This document shows, in pieces, positions 33,860-45,445 of a stretch of DNA of 64,000 nt (the stretch's first letter is position 1; each line of letters starts with the position of its first letter). A model generated the notes under the pieces. That model made no database searches, had not been told where the DNA came from, and worked only from the letters and a program-made list of their open reading frames with translations. Source of the DNA: Ectocarpus siliculosus (lineage: Eukaryota; Sar; Phaeophyceae; Ectocarpales; Ectocarpaceae); NCBI GenBank assembly GCA_000310025.1, contig FN648519.1, positions 97,532 to 161,531 on the forward strand, in the 5' to 3' direction. Position numbers and translations under genes: made by a program.

Positions 33860-34447
33860 ACTTTTGTGGCGGAGGTCAAGCGTCCGCAGCCAGTTCTCTG
33901 CTGCAACCTACCCGTGAGTAAAGTGTAAAGAACAGTTCGGAGTGGGGCGACACAGACAACAATTTCGAATTTCGAACCAAACCAGGAAGTGTCTATGAGA
34001 GCATTGGGCATGCGACAAGACAAAGGGGGCGGTGGCGGGGCGTCGGGAATACAGAGATCAAGATCCCCCCCCCCTACTATATATATATATATATATTTAT
34101 TTTTTTTATATTTGTTTTTGAAGAGAGAACCTGGGCGCGGAGAGGTGACCGCACGGGTTCCCGTCAACATATAAAAGGCACACAGCATGGTATATATATT
34201 TCTTTTCGGGGCCCAATTTGTATGGCCGCGTGTGAAATTACGTTACAAAGCGAACGTCGATTCGATGCTGTGTATCCAGGCGTACCGTCGAGAAAACATG
34301 ACAGCGCACGGACCAACTAACACAACGTCTCGCCGGGCTTATACAAGTGTAAGTATACCTACTCACAGACGGGATTGCTAGCTACGGCGATATTGGTGTG
34401 CATATGGGTTGGTGTTAGTTGGGCGTGCACCACGAGGTACGTCAGTA
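33860..34447 (-). other. 5' untranslated part of the YR element
   Basis: Contains a C/T run followed by (TA)n near 34070-34100 and a T-rich tract. No gag frame is recognisable. Confidence 0.4.
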
Positions 34448-34528
34448 GGGTCATTTTCCAACATCCTTTCTGGAATATCTGACTCTTCCCGATTTCGTTC
34501 CGAAATGCGTCTCAAATCCGATATTACT
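34448..34528 (-). repeat. A1, terminal split repeat of the YR element
   Basis: About 80 bp matching A2 (CATTTTCCAACATCCTTTCT onward), ending at ATTACT. Confidence 0.75.
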
Positions 34529-34529
34529 G

Positions 34530-34975
34530 CTGTGTTTTTGCTACAGCAGTATGGTCTAGACGCCGAACGACGTCCGCGTACTACGGCAACGACCTAACTG
34601 GATGGGATGCTTCCTGCCACGGCGAACCATACAACCATGCGATGCAATCATCCGTTCGTGTGTCGTGCGGCTGCCACATCTGTCGACGACAGGTACACGT
34701 AGAGTTCTCGCCATGCCACATGTGTCGACGACAGGTACACGTAGAGTTCTCGCCATGTTGTCGTTACCGCGCAGGAAGACCCCTCGGAGATGCTCCACAT
34801 GGTGCTACAACGACAGCAGTACTACTGTACATCCATGTCGTAGGAGAGTGGAGTTGTGCTGTCACGGCATCTTCCACGCACTCTCCTACCGGTGCTTGCG
34901 TCGAGTCTTGTAGGCCGAAGTACAAGAGTGGGTTGGGTTTCCGGGTTGTGGAAGCAAACCTGCCTGCAACAACAG
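34530..34975 (+). repeat. Repeat X, right copy, with a 42-bp internal duplication
   Basis: Homologous to 29404-29590 at both its ends but longer in the middle. The middle holds an exact-length 42-bp tandem duplication (starts 34674 and 34716), each copy with a TGTCGACGACA dyad. Confidence 0.65.
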
Positions 34976-36674
34976 AGAAGGCGGTGTTCTAATTACTACA
35001 ACATCCCGCTAACCTTTTTTTTTTCGCCACATGTGGTTGCATATTTCTTTGCCACTGCCGAAAAAGACCACTGGATCTTTACGCAGTCCATCTTTCGCAT
35101 TTATTTACACCGAACGCAGGACGGGTCTACCTTCATCATTGATGTTGTTGTTGTTGTTGTCTTCCCAATAAAACCGTTCCGATCTCTCTCTATCCAGTAC
35201 CTTCGTATGTCCGTACTGATCCAACACTTGATGCGGTCGATTCTCGTGGTCACAGGCTACAGTAACGTCCCGTAAAGAGGTACGCTCAAACAAACTGGCC
35301 CCGAGGGGTCCGCAAGTCAATAGAAATCAACGACAGATATTCTGGAGTCCTCCGCTCCCTCTGCGCGCTATGCGAGGTAACACCTGAGAGCATCACGGGC
35401 CAGAGAGAACGAGGTACACCCCCTTGGTTCAATCTTGGTGCTTCACACGCAAGCAGAGACAAGGCCATCTGACCCAGAAAAAGAGAGAAAAAAGAGCGAC
35501 AAAGAGAAAAAAGAGAAAAAGAGAAAAATATATAAGGAAACAGGAAGAAAAGACAATCGTTTTCCACGACGCAAACGTCGACGTCTGTCTCCGTTTTTTG
35601 TTGTTGTTCCCTTCGCACTCTTTCCTTGCGGCGGTTTTCACACCGACTTCGAACCAGAACGTGGGGTGCAATTTCCTCTCTTCGTACCTTCCTCGTGGGC
35701 CTTCTCCATCGTTATGTACATAATGTGTACCTCGATTTTTCGGCTCTTCGATTCCGATAGACAAGACTACGGACTGACATATTTCCCTTTCACCCCCGAC
35801 GGGACCGCGCGCTCGTTGAGTGCCGAAATTCTTCACCCCTTCCTCGCCTCTGCCAGCACCGTCCCTTCTTCCCGCCCCTACATATCCTCTCCGCGTAGCA
35901 AGCTCATTGAGGGATCCGGACAATCCTTCTTCTTCCTCTATTCTTGCTCTCGGACACTCACCACCATCCGTCCTGGATGTTGGCCCCCAGCCCCATTGGG
36001 GGGCGGGGGGCCAATCCTCAACCCTAGTAGCCTACAGAGGGCGAGGTGAGGTTTGTGCGGACGGGTAGTACCAGAGCCTTTCGTGTTAGAGAGAGTCTTG
36101 AAGGTCCTGGCGCGTGGGGTTGAAGCGCTAGAAGGCGGTTCAAAGGCGCCTACCCGGCGTCAGGCGTTGCGCCCCACACGAAAAAAACACTGTGCCCCAT
36201 TTTGTGCCCAAACACGCGGGGTATACCCCATTTTGTCAGTTGCCGTAAAATTGATCCAGGAAAAAACGGCTCTTGTGGACATTTTCAATAACATACAAAC
36301 GCCTTTTCTTGCGTGCAGGGCGCACAGGACTTGGATTCCTATCTACGACTGCAGAGCGCGACACCAAGGAAATCTTCAAAGTTGTGACGTCATATGAAGG
36401 GAGATGTCAGAATAGACACGACGAACGTGAAAAAGGTTTTGTGTTGTCACCTTGGAGGTACGGGGAGAACGCTATCTTGGCGCTGTCCGCGGTTATCACA
36501 TCGGAGTGCAGGAGTTCTCCAACTGGGCGCCCGGGTCTCGTGGTGAAGCGTAACGCTGCAGCCCACACACTGCAGCAAATGTTCATGCGTACACATTGAT
36601 AACAGCATGCAGGCAGTGATAGGTTTAGTGCGGCGAACATCCAATACCACGATTTCTTTTCCATGCAGTCGTAC
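34976..36674. other. No recognised gene
   Basis: A purine-rich tract lies at about 35470-35560 and a T/C tract at 35018-35030. Overlapping frames up to 204 codons (35435-36049) have no recognisable family and change composition along their length. Confidence 0.35.
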
Positions 36675-36872
36675 CTCGGTGAAGGACACACATGGGGTTT
36701 CGCTGAAAAGGTGTTCTTGAGCCAGGCACGTGTCGCTAAGGTTTTGATAAACATAACTCACGATCCCCGGGATCGTGGCGTTTGATACATCAACAAAAAG
36801 GCCTTGGGCACGGGTACTAGTAGAACCGAATTGAATTGGAGGTCGAACAATATTAGGGCACCTCATTTTCAT
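36675..36872 (-). CDS. Candidate exon, unknown protein
   Basis: After GATATCTAG the minus strand gives 66 codons starting MKMRCPNIVRPPIQFGSTST and including FVDVSNATIPGIVSYVYQ, and ends at a good 5' splice site GAG|GTACGA. It is in phase 0 at both ends, and its codon use is more AT-rich than its neighbours. The ATG could be a start or an internal Met. No family recognised. Confidence 0.4.
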
Positions 36873-37357
36873 CTAGATATCAGCCACATCCCAAGTACAC
36901 ACAACACTACAACCAAGATGATATGGTGTATGCAACACCCGAACCCGTTTTATTTTTAGAAATAACCCCGGTCGACCGCACACACACCAAAAACTCGGAG
37001 CATAAATCTCTTACATTGAGGCGCAGACCAGAAATATGCTACCCCAAACATGCCGGAAGTACCAAGAACAGCACACGCATCCATCACATTCCGCTAACAC
37101 TTTACTAGAGCCCCCCTCCCCTACCTTTGCCCATTGTTTGTAATTCAAGAGCGAGCACATGCACAACTTCCGAAAAGAGGTACTGGGTTTCGCGGTAATT
37201 TCTCTCCGTAATCAATTTTCCTCGGACGACGATAGGCGATGACTAGATTGACTGAGCACAACTAGGTCCTCGAATACCATCACGCCACTCTACACCCGCG
37301 GCTACAACCACACCCGTCCTGTACACAACACCAACCAATCAAATACAACTAACTCAC

Positions 37358-37554
37358 AGGCTGTTTTGGCCGTCTTCTAGCCTCTTGAACATAGAGTGAT
37401 TGCCCTTGTCGAAGATCTTCAGACGATCTTCAAGCTCCGCGTAGAGTCGTGAAGAACCCTCGGGAGGACCCTTAGCAACTTGTTCCAAGCACGCTGCAGA
37501 CGTGGGCTCCATACGAAACATGTTCGCCGCACTGGTGATGATCGGTAGGGAAAA
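37358..37554 (-). CDS. Candidate exon, unknown protein
   Basis: Between an AATCAG 3' splice site and a strong CT|GTGAGT 5' splice site the minus strand is open and reads FSLPIITSAANMFRMEPTS, then SSRLYAELEDRLKIFDKG and FKRLEDGQNS. The second half is charged and likely helical. With 36675-36872, 38819-39120 and 39737-39976 it may form one minus-strand gene, but the phases do not all match, so exons are missing or misplaced. Confidence 0.4.
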
Positions 37555-38818
37555 CTGATTTCGAGGGAAACGAAGTACATACAACGGAGGAAGAACACAA
37601 GCATCGGACATACAGCAGTATGGTGAGGTGCTGAAGGGACGAGGGTCTATCGACGATCCGTGAAACGTTTCTTCTCGATGTCATCGTCGTCAATCCTTCT
37701 GCACATAGGCGCATCGATCAATCGCACGAAAAACTAGAATCCGTCCTCGGATCGAGCAACCAACCAAGTTGTAGGCATACATATTTATGTATTTTCAGCA
37801 ACAAGGGGTCTTCACACAGTACAGCAAATGGAGTTAGTTCAGGAACACACATCATTACGATCCAATGGCCATTGCATTTCTGGTCGGCACTCTTAAAGCA
37901 TGATGAACAAACGGCGGTCTATCGTTTCAACCCAGAATAGAGGGTCTAACTCGCGAACATTACCTCATATGCGAGGTCCTCCGTGAAGACGTCACCGTCG
38001 TATACTTCGCTCAAAGTTAGTGTCCTGCCAGCCAGCCTGGTGTGTCCTACGTCAAATGTCATTGATCACGTGGTTCTGGCGTGCTACTTGATTGAGTGTC
38101 TACAGGGACGACGTCGACGGAACAGTTCAGCGTTTCGTACGGACGGCGCATGGCAACAAACAAATAGGATATCGATCATTAAAAAATGAGACATCAAGTA
38201 AAATTCTGCTATGGAACAGTGTCATCATGCAATTAACTTTCGACATGACTCGTAACGCTGAAATACTATTGACGGACCGTAGCGAAGGAGGCATATGAGA
38301 CTCAGGGACTGCACGTCTGGCACACTACACATAGGCGCCAAAGGCAAAAGCACAAGCGTGCGGGTTGCAGCCCATCGGACTAAAATATGCCGGGCAACGC
38401 TTCCATCAACGGAGATCAGCACTCTCTCGGTTTTGTTATTCTTATGTGATCTTGAATGGAATGCTCTTCGGATGGGGGTCATCATTGAATCATACATAAA
38501 CGAGGGTCATGCATGAGTGAACGTCCTAGATCTTTGTGAGATACATACTACAACTGGAAACGAATGCGCAAGAGTAGACGTACTAGAGAGCTGACAAAAC
38601 AATGCCCGGGCAAACTCCAGCACAACAAGTACCTCGTCACCGACGCCCTTGATGGTCTCATATTTCCTGCACCAACAGTGGGCAAAAACGACAAGGCAAA
38701 CCATACAGTATTACCCTCTCTATCGCAGAGGAGGGTGGCCTAGAACACAGGTTTACACGAATGAAGCACACCGTTTCTGCTTTGGTGCAGTTCCCGTCGA
38801 CCACAAGGTAGGAAATAC

Positions 38819-39120
38819 CGTCCACGATTTCTTCTGGCCCTGACTCAGGGTCTGGCTCACCCTCTAAAAAAGGGGGTACGCAACGCCCATCGCGAATGAT
38901 GTCGACGAGACCATGCAGAGCCTCCCGAGTCGCACGCCTCTGGGCTGACATGAAGTCGGAACCCCGACCAGAAACAGGGTTCATGGCGTAGTCTGAGCGA
39001 TTGCCATCAAAGGGAGGATGAGCCGGCGGTGTTAACTTGAGCATGAATTCTGGTGGTGGAAGAACTGCACCTAATCCAAAATGGAAAAGGCGCAAGATCG
39101 CGAGGGGAGCATCATATCCA
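38819..39120 (-). CDS. Candidate exon, unknown protein
   Basis: Follows AAGTCTTCAG and ends at ACG|GTATTT. It reads GYDAPLAILRLFHFGLGAVL, PPEFMLKLTPPAHPPFDG, FMSAQRRATREALHGLVDII and GEPDPESGPEEIVDG over 100 codons with no stop. The composition is that of a normal folded protein. No family recognised. Confidence 0.45.
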
Positions 39121-39736
39121 CTGAAGACTTAGGCTCCAGGTTTCATATTCAATATCCCCGCGGCCCGCGGACATCCAGGCTGTTAAAATATGTCGTTGTT
39201 GCCAGTCACAAAAAAAAGTAGAAGTCGTATCTGATTATCGGACAAGAAGCTGTTTTTTGTTGGATCGGAAATTACACATATCTGCAGTAACATGTTACAT
39301 TTCACGTTTTTTCCAAGCGGTCGCATGCATTCCGAAACGATGACAATTCTTGACTGGATTGCGCGTTTGTTTTGGCGTTTGCAGGTGCACACAACAAGGA
39401 CAACGACATCGATTGCGCAGCAAGTACTGGTCGTAGCGAGCTCATCAACGGCTTCTACCACCTGCTATCCCAGCCGTGTATTTGTAGTTGCCGTGTGGCC
39501 AGTTGGGCTCAAAGCCAAATGTGAGCAACAGCAACACAGCCTGGACGTTTTCTTTCGTTTTGAACCGCACGCGTTTCTGTTGATGGTAACGTAAGAAGCC
39601 GCCACCAACGCCCCAAACTCCGGCGGTCGAGTAGCCTAAACATATGCTAACTTAGCCTGGAGTATGCAACCAGGGCGATATATACGGTGTGAGCGGCGCA
39701 AAATTTCGTGAGGGGTTGGATGTCTCTCTCTCTCAC

Positions 39737-39976
39737 CTGCCGACTCGAAGCAGACTGCTCGACTGTCTGGGTGGTGGTCGCCACGGCGACACGTTCAATG
39801 AGGGCTCGAAGAGCAGCTCCTTTCTCGGGGGTCTTCGTTAGCGCGTCCATGATCGAACAGCCCTCGCCAAGGTTGTCGCCCTCGCCCAGATGGAGGTCTT
39901 GCGGTGAAGGTCTTCCACCCCCCGGTGAGGCTGAAGAGGAGTTCGATGACGAAAATAGCACTCCCTGCGAGCGCTG
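39737..39976 (-). CDS. Candidate exon, unknown protein
   Basis: Between CCGTCAG and a strong CAG|GTGAGA 5' splice site. Exactly 80 codons: a Ser-rich start (LFSSSNSSSASPGGGRPS), then EGCSIMDALTKTPEKGAALR and ALIERVAVATTTQTVEQSAS, which is likely helical. Phase 0 at both ends. Confidence 0.45.
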
Positions 39977-40159
39977 CTGACGGAACAAGGTAGGGACATG
40001 GATGGGCGGTAGAGCGTGTTGAGATTCAAAAGCACGAGCGCGTCAAGCGCGACAGAGTTTACACGAAGGATATTCGCAGAATGACAGACTAAGATACATA
40101 CGATGAAGCACAGATAGGTGATGGTCCGTGAAAAAGTCAAGCTTTGTACTTAATGGGCA

Positions 40160-41480
40160 GGTTTACTTAAGGCGTAGACAAAGGCGTAGACAAAACAAAC
40201 CGAGGTTTATTGAAACAACTCGAATTGCCGTATTGTTTATATTGGGGTACCCGGAACGTACTGCGTACTGCGGGGCCCCCTCGGTCGAGAGGAGGAGTCG
40301 CACGTGATACCATTCTGTTCAAGCCTTGTGTCCACAGAGTCTTAGCGTGCCAGAGAGAGAGAGTATCGCAGAGACAACTAGCGAGGTAGTCACATAGAAG
40401 GCTTCTAGTGGTGTGCCAGTCTCTGGAGCTGACAGGAAGTGGACAGGAAGTGGAGTATTTTCTTGCCTCCTCTTCCAGTTGGGAAATCGGGCTACCCGAG
40501 CTACAGCAGTCGTAACTGAGAACCCGGGGTCCCGAGATGTGACGAGAGCGGAGAGGAGAGCAAGGACGCCAGGCGCCGGCAGGCGTGGAATCTAGGGCGC
40601 AACACTGAGCGGTACGTGTGGTGATGTGATGACAATGTGGGATGATGTGGGAAGAGAGCAAAACCCACAATGTGCTTTGGTGTGTCCAGGAGAGACACAA
40701 CCCCAACGGAGTGTTCTGGACGTTTGCATGGGGAGAGAGATCCCGCTGCTGCTGGTTTGATTCGGTGACGTACCAAGTCACCCATGTCGCACGTGATTCA
40801 ACGACTAAACACATCAACCGGGTTTGGTGGCCGAGTTTGGTGGGCCTGCTTCGACAGCGCTGGCTCTCACGGCTGTTGCCACCGTACGAAGAGTACGCAG
40901 TCATGTGGATCACGTATGCATACACTCGCAAATACAGCAGTTGTTCCGCATCGATGCGGGAGAGAAAATTAACTGTGGGTTATGTGGCGTTACGTTCACC
41001 ATGTTGAACGTGGTTTCAATGCCGGCTCCGTATCTAACGAGTGTGTGGTGGCCACAGCCAAGCAAGACAATACCCACAAACTATTGTTGTTTGGTGCCGA
41101 TACGCGATGGAAGTACATACACGAATGCTGGATCACATGGTGTGCTGTAGACCAGTATATCACATGGACTAATCTGGCCTCAGATATGCGTTTCAGTCGT
41201 CTTGAATCACATGGTGTCCTGTACACGAGTGTGTACCACAGGGAAAATCTGGATTCAGATTTACGCTGCAGTCGATAAAAGCCAGAGATTGTGCAATTGC
41301 CAGCGAAGTATGTGGACAATACTTACAGAGTAACAATAAGTTGTTGGAGACTTGCCGTGAGGATCGAGGCCCGATTCGACGGAATCCGTTAAAGCCCTCC
41401 CAGAGTACATACCTTTGTAGTGAGAAAGTTGCTCGACAGCACCAAGCATTCCTTGACGCCAGCACGTTGTTGATTTAAAA
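40160..41480 (-). repeat. Body of the satellite-linked composite repeat, copy 2 (inverted)
   Basis: Reverse-complement match to 22190-23437 over its whole length, with an extra ~80 bp near 41140-41225 that partly repeats adjoining sequence (the CACATGG-TGT segments). It carries the same diverged internal satellite unit (about 40800-40865). As in copy 1, the hairpin satellite starts within about 70 bp of its end. Confidence 0.8.
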
Positions 41481-41539
41481 GCGATCAATCGATAATGGTA
41501 TGATCATGAGTATGCATGCAACAAGTATTAAATACCGTA

Positions 41540-42290
41540 ACGACACACACCAATAGTGTGTGGCGGCCGTGGTGGTGGGCTTGTTTTCGCAATAGCGCTA
41601 CTTACCAGGGTTGTTTCCCTGTATGGCGATTCACGCATTTTTACAGAGTGTATGAAATGCCGGAACCACATCAATAGTGTGTGGCGGCCGTGGTCGGTGG
41701 GCTTGTTTTCGCAACAGCGCTACTTGTCAGGGTTGTTGCCGGTGGGCGATTCACGCATGAATACAGGAAGTGAAAATGCCGGAACCACATACATCAAAAG
41801 TGTGGGCGGCCATGGTTGGTGGGCTTGTTTTCGCGACAGCGCTACGTACCAGGGTTGTTGCCTGTGTGGCGATTCACGCATGAAATCAGAGAGTACGAAG
41901 GTCGGAACCACACACATCAATAGTGTGTGGCGGCCGTGGTTGGTGGGCTTGATTTCGCAACAGCGCTTCTTACCAGGGTTGTTGCCTGTGTGGCGATTCA
42001 CGCATGAATGAATACAGAAAGTGTAAACGCCGAAACCACACACATCAAAAGTGTTTGGCGGCCGTGGTGGTGGGCTTGTTTTCGCAACAGCGCTACTTGT
42101 CAGGGTTGTTGCCTGTGTGGCGATTCACGCATGGAATCAGAGAGTACGAATGCCGGAACCACACACATCAATAGTGTGTGGCGGCCGTGGTTAGTGGGCT
42201 TCTTTTCGCAACAGAGCTACTTACCAGGGTTGTTTCCTGTGTGGCGATTCACGCATGAATACAAAGTGTATGAATGCCGGAATTAGCATT
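41540..42290 (-). repeat. Hairpin satellite, inverted short array
   Basis: About six ~123-bp units of subfamily B on the minus strand, hairpin arms kept (CACACACATCAATAGTGTGTGG type). It adjoins copy 2 of the body in the same relative order as at 20.9-23.4 kb, so satellite and body travel together. Confidence 0.88.
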
Positions 42291-42670
42291 CGCACCTCAG
42301 AAATTGTCGGGTACGTGCGAGAGAGCGGTAGGTCTATCTGTGTAGGTGAAAACGTGCTACAGAATAAAAGTAGTTTCTTCTCGTGTCGTGGTCACGCATG
42401 TTTGGTGTCGACAACAGTCGCAGGGGTGATGGGGCGTATTCTGACGAATACGTTGTTGTACTGCTGTACGAAACAATCCACATTCTGTCTCACAAGGACT
42501 GCACGCTGGCAGAATGGCTGCTGCTGTGGACGAACACATCACCATGCATGAGTCCAACAATATGCTGTACATTTGTGTACGGTACATGGTACAATTTCAT
42601 GTCACAAAAAAAACAAACGATTTACCACTGCTGCTGCCGACTCAGCAATCTACATTATAGAATATTTTAG
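42291..42670. other. No recognised gene
   Basis: Short frames only, leading into the palindrome array. Confidence 0.4.
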
Positions 42671-43280
42671 TGAAATATTTCATGGAAGTCCACGTTTCAT
42701 GGAAGTCCATGGAAGTCCATGGAAAAACTGAAAAGTTTCATGGAAGTCCATGGAACTCCATGACACCATGTCCATGGAAGTCCATGGAAGTCCATGAAAT
42801 ATTTCATCATGGAAGTCTATGAAACATTTCATGGACGTTCAAGAAATATTCCAGTGACGCCTACTTGGTTGATAAATGCCGACAATGAGCCTTGGCTGTG
42901 TTCTACATTGGTTTCCATGAAATGCGTGCATGGGTTTCATTGGACTTCCAAGAAACTTTTTACTTGTTTCCACGGAGCTTCATGGACTTCCAAGAATCTA
43001 TTCATGGAACTCCTTTCACTTCCATGAAAAGTTTCATGGAGCTCCTTGGACTTCCATGAAATCCAAGGAGTTCCATGAAACTTTTCATGGACGTCCATGG
43101 AGCTCCATGGAACTTTTCATGGAAGTCCATGGACGTGGAACTCTTCATGAAATATATCATGGAAGTCCAAGGAGTTCCATGAAATGCCATGAAATGTTTC
43201 ATGAACGTCCAAGGAGTTTCATCAAAAGTTCCATGGAGCTCCATGTTCCATGAAAAATTTCATGGAAGTCCATGAAAAAT
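42671..43280. repeat. CATG-centred palindrome array, copy 1
   Basis: Some 600 bp of short steps such as TTTCATGGAAGTCCATGG and CTCCATGGAACTTTTCATGG. Many steps are perfect or near-perfect palindromes; CCATGGAGCTCCATGG at 43095-43110 is exact. Both strands are nearly equivalent, so the open frames here (His/Phe/Met/Glu/Ser-rich) are not genes. A related block lies at 53880-54345. Confidence 0.9.
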
Positions 43281-45445
43281 ATTAAAAACAAAATTTAAAA
43301 ACTACCATTATAATAATTGAGATGAATCACACGGCGGGCTCAAGGTGCATCTGCACCAAGCCGAAAGAAAAGTGAGTGACACCATCCTCCGCCCATCAGC
43401 AGAGCCGCGGGAGAAGCCAAACGGCCGGGCACAACAGCCTCGCCGACGGCCTCCACCGCCAGCTCGTCGCGTTCAGCAATGAATGGGTGTCCCATCACAG
43501 CCAGACCCCATCTGGCGAACCGTCGGATATTGGAGGGGCGGAGGAAGTCGAAAGGGAAAAACACTTCCAACCTTTACCTAGCCATTGCCGAGTGAGGTAG
43601 GTGAGGTGCGTTTTGAAGCCGTAGTGTCGTGAACACCAATTAAAGACACTCAGTTAGGTAGGCCTACTGTACTCTACATAATATAATCGAAAATCGGGTG
43701 TGATTTTGTTCCATTTTGGGGGGGGCGGGGACATATCCCCAGGTATCCTCGAGTTTTCCGCCGACGCGTCGACGCTTAGGCTTCCCGCCCTCGCATGGTT
43801 TGCATTATCGCTGGCGCTGAGAAGCTGTGGAGATTGCAGAGAGATTGCAGACACGCCGTACTATACAGGGTCGTCTTCGCATTCTTCTCATGCATACCCC
43901 CACGAGAATCGAGGAGCAGCCGCTAGCCCGCCAGTCGACCGTGTGGCCTATTGGTCAAGTCAAACGTAAGAAGACGAACGCTACGAGTAGATTTGCGAGA
44001 CTGTATTTCCTGTCGTGCAGTGCTAGAAGCAGCAAGGGCCAGATTGCAACGCAGGTTGTTCCAAGTGAAACGTGGTAAATGACCTGCTCCAAAAGAGTTG
44101 GATTGATTTCCAGCTTTGATCGACTAACTGCTGTATGGTTTTTTTCGTAGATATTGGGCGCTACGCGAACTACTGCAGGCTGCTTGGTTCCGTGTGTTCC
44201 CGTCGTAGTACGGCTGGGTCAGTGCGTGCAAGCGTCAACGACGACGAGATAGGTGCGGAACGGGTAGCGAGAGTCAAACATGTTTGGGTGCCATCCATCT
44301 ACACTGTAGTAACCGTACGATATGTTTTCGACGATTAATGGTAATTTCCGATTTTCTCCCCCCTCCGGGGGGCTAGATTCTATGTGTCCGAATATTTTCC
44401 GTGCCCTTGTATTGTTTCATACACATGTCTCCAAAAGTTGAAAACATATGCGGGGCAGTACTAATGTAGTTTTCTGGTCGTTGCGTACCAGGTCGTCAGT
44501 GCTAGGGAAGTTGTCCTGATACACTTATGATACGAGGTATTTGTTTTGTCCGAGTTGTGTGCAGCGTTTCCTCTCCGTTTGGTGTTAGCCTTCGAGCTTC
44601 GCCTGTGCAGTGATGTCTCCTTCGATGTGGACGCAAGTGTTGTGTGCCCACGGACCCCTTATTCTACAGTGAGTGATATAGATAGTGAAAATGCTAGGGG
44701 AGTTGCTTTAGGGCTCCAGCGACCTGTCGCGTAAGAAGGCTTCCCTGTAAATTATCATTGGGAAAGACAAGCCACATATCCAGGCCTTGGAGAAGGTGGT
44801 TGAACAGGTAAGATGTACAACACGTGCACGTTAAGAATGACGCGTCTCTATCAGATTGTCTGTATATGCGGGGGCCATGCCCGTAGTCTTGTTTCGTCTC
44901 CATCAGCATAGAGACATAACGACGCTCGCTGGGTGTCTATCCAGCCTCGCCACCCAGGCCCTCCAAAACACCACCCACTGCGCCACTGACGGGAATGCCG
45001 GTCGGAAATTTGAACAAAGCATCGGCAGGGTGCAGGGTGGCTGCGCGCCCCCCTAATATATAATAGGCCTTTTGGCAAAACGTGAAGGGAGCATGCGTGA
45101 CCGTTGGAAGCAGAGCAAACCGATAGACACTATCGTACTTTTGTACCCTCGGGAAGATAAGGATCCATGTATCACAAACCACACAGTAAGCATGCGACGC
45201 AGAAATGGGAAAATAGTACGACACAAACCCATTATAATCCCGTAGTCCATTTTCGCACACTACTGACATAGGCCGTGCCGTACGTTGTCTACGCGTACCG
45301 ACCGTTGAATCCAACGAAAGGTTATTGAACATAAAATCAAAACCGTCACCCTGGCGCATTTTAGGGGGTTTGCAACGAACGGTGGTTTCGTACACACCGG
45401 GAGTGAGATCGTCGGTACAGTTCGTGTTTTCAACGTAACGTGTTT
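43281..45445. other. No firmly supported gene
   Basis: A minus-strand frame without ATG (45449-45055) reads TPGVYETTVRCKPPKMRQGD, GFVSYYFPISASHAYCVV and FAFTFCQKAYYILGG-like residues. It looks coding and could be an exon, but has no defined borders. A 43700-43969 (+) frame and others are not recognisable. Confidence 0.35.

Larger units (their letters stand above)
29624..34528 (-). mobile_element. DIRS/Ngaro-type tyrosine-recombinase retrotransposon with split direct repeats
   Basis: Read on the minus strand, the order is A1 (34528-34448), reverse transcriptase, RNase H, tyrosine recombinase, B1 (30040-29967), A2 (29972-29886) and B2 (29700-29624). Adjoining B1-A2 with A1 and B2 at the ends is the split-direct-repeat layout of the Ngaro/PAT branch of YR retrotransposons. 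All three junctions carry the same 6-base core ATTACT (29624-29629, 29967-29972, 34523-34528). A1 and A2 differ by one small indel and one base, so the copy is fairly recent. The recombinase frame looks whole; the reverse transcriptase/RNase H part is broken, with about two or three breaks. Such elements insert by recombination and make no target duplication. Confidence 0.85.

Noticed and set aside
40300-40325. Primer-binding site (TGGTATCA, minus strand) marking the composite body as an LTR element
   Set aside because: Only 8 bases match the usual initiator-tRNA complement, and the other two copies do not keep it.
40167-40931. 254-codon minus-strand gene in the composite body
   Set aside because: The homologous copy at 22-23 kb favours another frame and has stops in this one. 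The shared residues only reflect shared DNA.
42794-43253. His/Phe/Met/Ser-rich proteins in the CATG arrays
   Set aside because: The DNA is nearly the same on both strands and the peptides only restate the palindromic step.
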